Source: Candidatus Cloacimonadota bacterium (GTDB lineage: Bacteria > Cloacimonadota > Cloacimonadia > Cloacimonadales > TCS61). Taken from it: a DNA stretch of 5,553 bases. The translations under genes and the position numbers were made by a program. The stretch spans positions 1 to 5,553 of the forward strand of contig JAGLWO010000634.1 of assembly GCA_023133395.1 (NCBI GenBank), read 5' to 3'. The notes below the pieces were generated by a model. That model did no database searches. It saw only the letters and a list, made by a program, of their open reading frames with translations, and was not told the origin of the DNA. This document shows, in pieces, positions 1 to 4,852 of the stretch (the stretch's first letter is position 1; the number at the start of each line of letters is the position of its first letter).

Positions 1-57
1 TAATAGCAAGCACAGAAATAAATTCGGATAAATTAAATAAGAAATCGATAAAGTAAA

Positions 58-90
58 AACGGCTCTCCGAGTTTTCGGAGCGTTATTTTT
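58..90 (+). terminator. Rho-independent terminator of an upstream transcript
   Basis: The hairpin pairs CTCCGA (65-70) with TCGGAG (75-80) across a GTTT loop. The stem can be extended by AACG (58-61) pairing with CGTT (81-84) if GCT (62-64) is bulged out. A T-rich tract (83-90) follows at once, so this reads as an intrinsic terminator on the + strand. It probably closes a gene that ends at or before about position 56. It also insulates the gene that starts at 266. Confidence 0.75.
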
Positions 91-265
91 ATATAATTAG
101 CTATAATACATAAAAAGTTTGACATTTATGAAGAACACATTTCTTTAAACCTTTTAGTAAAGAAGTGTAGAATATTGAAATTCTTAGGTACTTCTTAAAC
201 ATGCAAAATATCTCGCACTTCTTTGAAACGTATATTCCAAAACTAATTTTTAAAAGGAGCGCTTT
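91..265 (+). promoter_or_regulatory. Leader/promoter region of the beta-helix gene
   Basis: This 175-base AT-rich region contains no gene. It holds TTTGACA at 118-124, a heptamer that recurs upstream of the other two genes. A TATAAT lies just upstream of it (102-107), the wrong order for a standard -35/-10 pair. It also has three related motifs of the form A(C)TTCTT(TG)AAAC at 137-150, 190-200 and 217-229. A perfect 9-bp inverted repeat pairs AAAGAAGTG (159-167) with CACTTCTTT (216-224). TAGAAT at 168-173 could be a -10 box, but I see no good partner -35. The transcription start is therefore not resolved. A long structured 5' UTR or an operator array are both possible. Confidence 0.4.
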
Positions 266-3013
266 ATGAAAACCTTATTTTTTATTTTCATCTTTATTCT
301 TTTATTTTCTTTCTTGCATGCCACCATAATTAACGTGCCGACACCCTACACCTCAATACAAAACGGTATTAATGCAGCAGCAAACACAGACACCGTTCTT
401 GTACAGCCCGGAACTTATGTGGAGAATATTAATTATAATGGAAAACTCATTACAGTTGGTTCGCTATTTTTAACAACCCAGGATACAACTTATATTTCTT
501 CAACCTATATCGATGGTAACAGTAGTGGTAGTGTTGTAATTTTTGAAAATAGTGAAGATTCAACAGCAGTTTTATGTGGTTTCACTATTACAAATGGTTC
601 TGCTAATTATGGTGGTGGGATTCACTGTAATAGTTCCAGCCCGAGTCTACAGCATGTAACAATAACAGGTAATACTGCTTTCGGGTTTTATCATTATGGT
701 GGTGGGATTTACTGCAGTAACTCAAATCCAATTTTAGAGAATGTAACAATAACAGGTAATTCTGCTGGTTCTGGTGGTGGGATTTCCTGCAAAAGTAGTT
801 CCAGTCCATTTTTAAATAATGTAACAATATCAGATAATTCTGCTACTTATATTGGTGGTGGGATTTGTTGTGAATGGTATTCCAGTCCGAGTTTAGTGAA
901 TGTTACAATATCAGGTAATTCTGCTGATGATGGTGGTGGGATTTTTTGTTACTATAATTCCAGTCCTATTCTACAGAATGTAACAATAACAGGTAATATT
1001 GCTGATTATGGTGGCGGGATTTACTGTTATGAATCCAGTCCGAATTTTGATCCTGTAGATCGATGTAATATATTCCTGAATTTCGCTGGTTTATCAGGGT
1101 GTGATTTATATGCTTCTATCATTGATACTATAGATGTAATAGTAGATACATTCACCGTATTACAACCAGACGATTATTTTGCCTATCCGATTGATAATTT
1201 CACCTTTGATATTCTTAATGCCAAAACAGAACAGGTCAATCAAGATTTATATGTCAGTCCTGATGGTTCTGATAATAATAGTGGGTTAACTGTTGATGAT
1301 CCTTTGCTTACAGTTTCTTATGCACTTGCTAAGATTCTTGCTGACAGTACAAATTCTCTCACAATTCATTTATCTAATGGAACCTATTCCCCTTCTGGGA
1401 CAGGTGAGATATTTCCATTAAATTGTAGAAGTTATGTTTCTTTGCTTGGAGAAGATGAGGCTTCTACAATTTTAGATTGTGAAGGATTGAGAGGGATTTT
1501 AGTGTGCACGAATGATAATAATTTTTCCATAGAGAACATGACTATTCAGAATGGAAGTGCTACTCAAGGTGGTGGGATTTTCTGTGATTATTCCAGTCCG
1601 AGTTTAGAGAATGTAACAATTACAGGTAATTCTTCTACATGGTATGGTGGTGGGATTTATTGTGCTAGTTCCAGCCCGATTCTACAGAATGTAACAATAT
1701 CAGGTAATACTGCTTCTGATTATGGTGGTGGGATTTACTGTAGTGGATCCAGTCCGAGTTTAGAGAATGTAACAATATCAGGTAATTCTGCTAATCGAGG
1801 TGGTGGGATTTACTGTAAATATTCCAGTCCGAATCTACAGAATGTAACCATAACAGGTAATACTGCTGACAATGGTGGTGGGATTTACTTTATTAGTTCC
1901 AGTCCGGGTTTAGTGAATGTAATAATATCTGGTAATTCTGCTTCTAGTGGTGGTGGGATTTACTGCCAGGATTATTCCAATCCGAGTTTAGAGAATATAA
2001 CTATATCAGGTAATACTGCTTCTGCTACTGGTGGCGGGATTTACTGTGAATACTATTCCAGTCCAATTTTAATAAATTCCATTTTGTGGAATGATTCACC
2101 ACAGGAGATCTATATTGAGTCTGGTTCAGTAACAGCAACATACTCGGATATCCAGGGTTGGTGGACAGGAACAGGTAATATTAATATAGACCCATTATTT
2201 ATAGATCCCGGTAATAATAACTATTATTTGCTTTATAATTCACCATGTATCGATGCCGGAGATCCCTCGTCACCTTTAGATCCTGATAGCACAAGAATAG
2301 ATATGGGAGCTTACTACTTTGATCAATCTATCAACGGAAATCCGACGATTACTGCTGTTACGGATGTTCCCAATGACCAGGGTCATTTTGTAATAGTCAC
2401 TTGGCAGAGAAGTATATGGGATCAAGAATTTAGTGCAGTACCTATTGTTGGTTATAATCTTTGGGAGAAGTATCCTTATGAACTGGATAGAGAATGCATT
2501 ATCACAAACGATATTAACAATGCGATACAGAAACAAGGCATCTATTTCCAGCGTGAGGATACCACCTGGGTGCATATAGCTAATATTTTTGCCATGCAAT
2601 GGGAACAATATTCAGCCCTGGCAGAAACATTCTTTGATTCTACAACTGTTGGAGATTATCTGTCCTACTTCTTCGTCTCTGCTCATACAATAAGTCCATC
2701 GTTATATTTCAGTTCTTCTGTTGTATCCGGTTATTCTGTAGATAACATTGCTCCGGATGAAACACGGGTTTATATTGCCCAAAATGGAAGTAACATCGGT
2801 CTCAACTGGGATGAGGTAGAATATGGAACTTTTCAAGGGAATTCCTATCCTGAAATAAATGGTATCTGGTATAAAATATATGCCGGAGACTCACCCGATT
2901 TTGTTTGTGATGAAGCTCATCTAGTAGATACAGTTACAGACCTGAATTATGATTATCCTCTGGCAGGAGAAGAAAAGAAATTCTTCAAGATCGTGGTTAG
3001 CGATCAGCCATAA
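266..3013 (+). CDS. Secreted double right-handed beta-helix repeat protein with DUF1565-like and FN3-like domains
   Basis: A 915-residue protein, probably exported and extracellular or surface-bound. The ATG is supported by AAGGAG (254-259) six bases upstream and by a signal peptide: Lys2, a hydrophobic run at about 4-17, and a likely signal peptidase I site after HA (18-19). Residues about 20-110 begin a pectin-lyase-like fold. Residues 106-259 are the first array of about 25-residue repeats (strand NVTITGN, then a GGGIxC turn). Residues 260-325 look like a helix cap. Residues 328-420 resemble DUF1565 (YVSPDGSDNNSG, later EIFPLNCRSYVSLLGED). Residues 425-609 are the second repeat array. Residues 610-690 close the helix with motifs such as SPCIDAGDP and RIDMGAYYFDQ. 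Residues about 692-912 look like two FN3-type domains. I see no type IX sorting domain, SLH domain or LPXTG anchor at the C-terminus (FFKIVVSDQP). The repeats resemble the GGAI/FxxN repeats of chlamydial Pmp proteins. No catalytic site is evident, so adhesion or glycan binding is a guess. The fold call is strong and the biological role is unknown. Confidence 0.93.
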   Translation: MKTLFFIFIFILLFSFLHATIINVPTPYTSIQNGINAAANTDTVLVQPGTYVENINYNGKLITVGSLFLTTQDTTYISSTYIDGNSSGSVVIFENSEDSTAVLCGFTITNGSANYGGGIHCNSSSPSLQHVTITGNTAFGFYHYGGGIYCSNSNPILENVTITGNSAGSGGGISCKSSSSPFLNNVTISDNSATYIGGGICCEWYSSPSLVNVTISGNSADDGGGIFCYYNSSPILQNVTITGNIADYGGGIYCYESSPNFDPVDRCNIFLNFAGLSGCDLYASIIDTIDVIVDTFTVLQPDDYFAYPIDNFTFDILNAKTEQVNQDLYVSPDGSDNNSGLTVDDPLLTVSYALAKILADSTNSLTIHLSNGTYSPSGTGEIFPLNCRSYVSLLGEDEASTILDCEGLRGILVCTNDNNFSIENMTIQNGSATQGGGIFCDYSSPSLENVTITGNSSTWYGGGIYCASSSPILQNVTISGNTASDYGGGIYCSGSSPSLENVTISGNSANRGGGIYCKYSSPNLQNVTITGNTADNGGGIYFISSSPGLVNVIISGNSASSGGGIYCQDYSNPSLENITISGNTASATGGGIYCEYYSSPILINSILWNDSPQEIYIESGSVTATYSDIQGWWTGTGNINIDPLFIDPGNNNYYLLYNSPCIDAGDPSSPLDPDSTRIDMGAYYFDQSINGNPTITAVTDVPNDQGHFVIVTWQRSIWDQEFSAVPIVGYNLWEKYPYELDRECIITNDINNAIQKQGIYFQREDTTWVHIANIFAMQWEQYSALAETFFDSTTVGDYLSYFFVSAHTISPSLYFSSSVVSGYSVDNIAPDETRVYIAQNGSNIGLNWDEVEYGTFQGNSYPEINGIWYKIYAGDSPDFVCDEAHLVDTVTDLNYDYPLAGEEKKFFKIVVSDQP
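581..1042 (+). repeat. Tandem coding repeat array 1 (GGGIxC beta-helix units)
   Basis: Six GGGIxC turns lie at residues 116, 145, 170, 197, 223 and 249 of the protein. They are spaced 29, 25, 27, 26 and 26 residues apart, so the DNA period is 75-87 bp. The DNA is conserved as well as the protein: GTAACAATAACAGGTAAT-type blocks and GGTGGTGGGATTTACTG-type blocks recur with few changes. The array ends where the ESSPNFDPVDRCNIF cap begins. Confidence 0.9.
1538..2092 (+). repeat. Tandem coding repeat array 2 (GGGIxC beta-helix units)
   Basis: Seven turns lie at residues 435, 461, 487, 512, 537, 562 and 589, spaced 26, 26, 25, 25, 25 and 27 residues apart. Six end in Cys; the one at 537-542 reads GGGIYF, with Phe in place of Cys. 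The nucleotide blocks are nearly the same as those in the first array (for example AGTCCGAGTTTAGAGAATG at several sites). The two arrays are therefore related by duplication or are kept alike by recombination. Confidence 0.9.
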
Positions 3014-3065
3014 GAAGGTCGGTCTATCAAACGGTTTAATAAACCTGAATATCCAGCAGGTTATT

Positions 3066-3207
3066 TTCAGAAAATTAAGTAGGGATAGCTCCTGCCTGCC
3101 AAGCCGAAGTTATACGCCCGTTCTCCGTAGTAGTGTTACTACGAAGGATGAAAAGGCTGGAGCTGTCCGATTACCATGTGTTCAGAAAAAATTAAGTAGA
3201 GATAGCT
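3066..3207. repeat. Imperfect palindromic intergenic element flanked by direct repeats
   Basis: TTCAGAAAATTAAGTAGGGA followed by TAGCT (3066-3090) recurs at 3181-3207, differing by two extra As and one G-to-A change. Between them, GGATAGCTCC (3083-3092) pairs with GGAGCTGTCC (3159-3168), ten pairs including one G-T. AGCC (3102-3105) pairs with GGCT (3155-3158). At the centre CGTAGTA (3126-3132) pairs with TACTACG (3137-3143) over a GTGT loop. This looks like a REP- or MITE-like intergenic repeat unit. With one copy visible, membership of a genome-wide family is inference. Confidence 0.55.
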
Positions 3208-3220
3208 TAGTTCTATTATT

Positions 3221-3241
3221 ATGACCGAGACGGTCATTTTT
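3221..3241 (+). terminator. Terminator-like hairpin downstream of the beta-helix gene
   Basis: ATGACCG (3221-3227) pairs perfectly with CGGTCAT (3231-3237) over an AGA loop, and five Ts follow (3237-3241). This is a compact intrinsic terminator on the + strand and the first good one after the beta-helix stop codon, 208 bases downstream. The mRNA would then carry a long 3' UTR that includes the palindromic element. Confidence 0.55.
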
Positions 3242-3250
3242 ACTGTTTCA

Positions 3251-3269
3251 TTCAATCGAGACGATTGAA
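3251..3269. other. Second hairpin with AGA loop
   Basis: TTCAATCG (3251-3258) pairs perfectly over eight bases with CGATTGAA (3262-3269), again around an AGA loop. There is no T tract right after it, so it is not a standard terminator. Its spacing and shared CGAGACG centre suggest it is related in structure to the hairpin at 3221-3237. Confidence 0.45.
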
Positions 3270-3334
3270 CGAACTTCTATTTTAATGGATATGGGGAAAC
3301 TACGAAGCATAAATAATGTTGAAATAAAATTTAA

Positions 3335-3369
3335 AACCTTGCGGATGGTCTTTAACCTCCGCAATGGTT
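3335..3369. other. Long bulged hairpin, possible structured RNA
   Basis: AACC (3335-3338), TTGCGGA (3339-3345) and GGT (3347-3349) pair in order with ACC (3355-3357), TCCGCAA (3358-3364) and GGTT (3366-3369). This gives 14 pairs with one bulged T on each side (3346 and 3365) and a five-base CTTTA loop. It ends eleven bases before the terminator at 3380. Hairpin plus terminator could be the 3' end of a small RNA. They could also be an ordinary double terminator region. Confidence 0.45.
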
Positions 3370-3379
3370 GTTGTCATTC

Positions 3380-3408
3380 AAGGGCTGAGCGCAATTTCAG
3401 CCCTTTTT
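3380..3408 (+). terminator. Strong Rho-independent terminator
   Basis: AAGGGCTGA (3380-3388) pairs perfectly over nine bases with TCAGCCCTT (3397-3405) around an eight-base loop, followed by the T run 3404-3408. It ends transcription coming from the left just before the promoter of the HEPN gene. Its right arm lies inside the direct repeat that recurs at 4732-4783. Confidence 0.85.
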
Positions 3409-3441
3409 AGTTTGCACAGATTATAATTAATTTGACAGAAA
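3391..3441. repeat. Direct repeat, left copy (terminator/promoter junction flanking the HEPN gene)
   Basis: This stretch aligns to 4732-4783 with about 42 of 52 columns identical by hand, including one single-base gap. The shared parts are GCAA, a T-rich tract, GTTTG, then the 18-base perfect core ATTATAATTAATTTGACA at 3420-3437 and AAA. The two copies lie 1342 bases apart and enclose the whole HEPN gene. Confidence 0.7.
3420..3441 (+). promoter_or_regulatory. Candidate promoter of the HEPN gene
   Basis: AT-rich sequence leads into TTTGACA (3431-3437), which contains a perfect TTGACA and also a TTTG as used at -33 by Bacteroidota-type promoters. I see no convincing -10 or TAnnTTTG element at the proper distance. 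The position, right after a terminator and about 90 bases before the start codon, is the main support. The same 18-base core precedes gene 3. Confidence 0.45.
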
Positions 3442-3516
3442 GATAAAAATTAACAATTTCGATTTTGGTAAAAATAAGTTTAATAAAACAAATCTTTGGG
3501 TGCTGTTTGTAAATGT

Positions 3517-3525
3517 GGGGAGGAG
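3517..3525 (+). promoter_or_regulatory. Shine-Dalgarno sequence abutting the HEPN start codon
   Basis: GGGGAGGAG runs directly into ATG 3526. The GGAGG core (3519-3523) leaves only two bases before the ATG, closer than usual. It still marks this ATG as the best start, because the only earlier in-frame start is TTG 3496, which has no purine-rich site upstream. Confidence 0.6.
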
Positions 3526-4527
3526 ATGAGTGAAGAAATAAAAAATATAAATTTATTCGAAACTGATGGTGAATGGATTTATCTTGTACCAATTAAAAAC
3601 CTTAAGCTTACTAAGTTCGTTAACAAAGAAATTAAAATTGATAGAGTTACATTTATCGAAAAGAATAAACTTTTTAGAACAAGAAAAAAATTTTCAATTT
3701 ATAAAAAATTCTCAGAATTTCGATCAGTGTTATTTAACGATTTTTTTGAATATGATACTTATGCAATTATGCATTTTACTGGTAAGCCAAAAAATAACGA
3801 GAATTATTGTATAAGAACCATTAATCGTGAACTTGCCTTACTTACCTTTTCACAACTCGGCTTTAGTAAACGTCGCTTCTATTCTTCTCCTATTATTGCG
3901 AATGCTTCAACAATTGGAATGATAAGAAATATTTATATAAACAATAAACTTGAAGTTAATTTTGAGAGAGGATTTCTTAAGGGTAAGTATTCTAAATTAA
4001 TACTTGATTATAATTGGAAGAAGTATATAGGAAGAACCTTCTTAATCCTTATAAAAATAATACAATGCCGAATTGAACTGAATAGTTCATGGAGAAAGAA
4101 AATAATAAAATCAGCAATATTAATTGGACAAAGCCTGTGCTCAATTGAAATACATAAGAGCTTTCTATGGAATTGTATAGCTCTTGAAATTTTATTAGTA
4201 GAACAAAATGACAACACTCAGAAAGCTTTAGTTGAAAGAATTGAATCATTTATCGGATGGATTTATAAATGGCAAACATTGAAATACGAAAGCAGATTAA
4301 AAGAAGTATATAAAAAACGTTGTGCTTTTGTCCATCGAGGAAGATTTGAAAACATTACTATATCAGATGTATTATTTATAGATGATATTTTGTTTGATGT
4401 GTTTAGAAATATTCTTGAGCATATTGAATTATTTCCTGACAAAAAATCAATTATAGATTTTAGTGAAAAAGTTAAAGCTCAACACCTTTTGGGTATTAAA
4501 ACATCCATAAAGACCCAAAACATTTAA
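3526..4527 (+). CDS. Predicted ApeA-like HEPN-domain protein, candidate RNase/defence protein
   Basis: A 333-residue cytoplasmic protein with no signal peptide. Numbered from ATG 3526, residues about 1-180 form a poorly recognised N-terminal domain that begins WIYLVPIKNLKL, a pattern seen in proteins with C-terminal ApeA-like HEPN domains. Residues about 194-303 fit a HEPN four-helix bundle: helix 1 with HKSFLWNCIALEILLVE, helix 2 KALVERIESFIGWI, helix 3 ending YKKRCAFVHRGRF, helix 4 DVLFIDDILFDVFRNILEHI. R265 and H270 form the Rx4H motif that in active HEPN domains cuts RNA, usually as a dimer. Known relatives act in abortive phage defence or toxin systems, so RNase-based defence is plausible but inferred. 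No antitoxin or partner gene is adjacent. The gene stands alone between terminator/promoter junctions. Its base composition (14/60 and 16/60 G+C in two sampled lines, against 22/60 and 22/60 in gene 1) suggests acquisition. A TTG start at 3496 would add ten residues. The CDS is near certain; the HEPN call is likely; the function is open. Confidence 0.85.
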   Translation: MSEEIKNINLFETDGEWIYLVPIKNLKLTKFVNKEIKIDRVTFIEKNKLFRTRKKFSIYKKFSEFRSVLFNDFFEYDTYAIMHFTGKPKNNENYCIRTINRELALLTFSQLGFSKRRFYSSPIIANASTIGMIRNIYINNKLEVNFERGFLKGKYSKLILDYNWKKYIGRTFLILIKIIQCRIELNSSWRKKIIKSAILIGQSLCSIEIHKSFLWNCIALEILLVEQNDNTQKALVERIESFIGWIYKWQTLKYESRLKEVYKKRCAFVHRGRFENITISDVLFIDDILFDVFRNILEHIELFPDKKSIIDFSEKVKAQHLLGIKTSIKTQNI

Positions 4528-4725
4528 ATATAGACATCGAAAATATACTAAAGAAGATTTAGAAAACTTCTAATTCTGTAACAAACTTTGCAACACTAGA
4601 TTGGAAGTCAGTGTTGATATTGAAATTAAAATAGTATAATGTAAATCGGCACTCATAGAGCTCGCTCAAATTCTATTTATGAACCAAACGTTTCGTTTCA
4701 TCCAGCAACTGAGGATTAAACCAGT

Positions 4726-4751
4726 AAAAGGGCAAGTTCCACTCTTTTTTT
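4726..4751 (+). terminator. Weak terminator-like hairpin before gene 3
   Basis: AAAAGGG (4726-4732) pairs with CTCTTTT (4742-4748), seven pairs with one G-T, around a nine-base loop, and the T run continues to 4751. The stem is weak, but its place matches the strong terminator at 3380-3408 in the other repeat copy. It is the only candidate terminator after the HEPN gene. Confidence 0.45.
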
Positions 4752-4783
4752 GTTTGAATAAATTATAATTAATTTGACACAAA
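4732..4783. repeat. Direct repeat, right copy
   Basis: This is the partner of 3391-3441. The 18-base core ATTATAATTAATTTGACA is at 4762-4779 with no mismatch. GTTTG (4752-4756 region) and the T tract precede it at the same spacing as in the left copy. The differences lie mostly in the five bases between GTTTG and the core and in the hairpin arm. Confidence 0.7.
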
Positions 4784-4808
4784 TATATTAAAACTTTTTT
4801 TTGAAACG
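4762..4808 (+). promoter_or_regulatory. Candidate promoter of gene 3
   Basis: TTTG (4773-4776, within TTTGACA) is followed 23 bases later by a second TTTG (4800-4803). This matches the spacing of the Bacteroidota-type promoter TTTG, 19 bases, TAnnTTTG, except that the TA is replaced by TT. The second TTTG opens TTTGAAACGT (4800-4809), a ten-mer also present in the leader of the beta-helix gene at 222-231. No sigma-70-type -10 box is seen at 17 bases. Confidence 0.4.
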
Positions 4809-4852
4809 TTGATTTCAATAAAATTTCAACAAATTAAAAAATAGGAGGTAGT

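Larger units (their letters stand above)
3014..3525. other. 512-base structured intergenic region
   Basis: I find no convincing gene here. From left to right it holds a pair of about 25-base direct repeats around an imperfect palindrome (3066-3207), a small terminator-like hairpin (3221-3241), a second hairpin with the same AGA loop (3251-3269), a long hairpin with two bulges (3335-3369), a strong terminator (3380-3408), and a candidate promoter (3420-3441) for the next gene. The density of inverted repeats is far above that of the coding parts of the window. It may contain an unrecognised small RNA. No tRNA, rRNA or known riboswitch pattern was recognised. Confidence 0.6.
4528..4852. other. 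325-base intergenic region between the HEPN gene and gene 3
   Basis: No convincing gene is visible. CAACACT (4591-4597) pairs perfectly with AGTGTTG (4610-4616) around a 12-base loop, but no T tract follows. Further right come a terminator-like hairpin (4726-4751), the second copy of the direct repeat (4732-4783), and the leader of gene 3. The stretch 4528-4720 holds no motif I can name. It could be the decayed 3' flank of the inserted HEPN segment. Confidence 0.5.

Noticed and set aside
3..56. Possible 3' end of an upstream + strand gene (17 codons then TAA at 54-56), or another frame ending at 29-31
   Set aside because: The terminator at 58-90 implies a gene ends near here. The visible peptide is short and low in complexity, and two frames are possible, so no CDS can be assigned.
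102..107. Perfect TATAAT as a -10 box for the beta-helix gene
   Set aside because: The -35 position would fall in the terminator hairpin with no TTGACA-like sequence, and the nearby TTTGACA lies downstream instead of upstream.
603..827. Open frame on the - strand inside repeat array 1
   Set aside because: It is the antisense reading of the tandem repeat DNA; it has no ribosome site and gives a repetitive Leu/His-rich peptide.
581..2092. Regular repeats that could be mistaken for a CRISPR array
   Set aside because: The repeats have no unique spacers, are multiples of three bases long, and translate into a clear beta-helix repeat.
2276..2608. 110-codon open frame on the - strand inside the beta-helix gene
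   Set aside because: It lies wholly within well-supported coding sequence on the other strand and resembles no protein I recognise.
2949..3224. 91-codon + strand open frame overlapping the end of the beta-helix gene
   Set aside because: It starts inside the FN3-like domain in another frame and then runs through the palindromic element; the peptide has no protein-like pattern.
3566..4249. Short alternative frames on both strands inside the HEPN gene, including 3566-3814 (+), 4008-4217 (-) and 4049-4249 (-)
   Set aside because: They are shadows of the 3526-4527 gene in AT-rich DNA, without ribosome sites or recognisable motifs. The same applies to the - strand frame 3407-3592, which crosses the terminator and promoter.
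4679..4768. 29-codon + strand frame starting MNQTFRFIQQLRIK
   Set aside because: It has no ribosome site, and it reads through the terminator-like hairpin and into the direct repeat core, so it is more likely chance.
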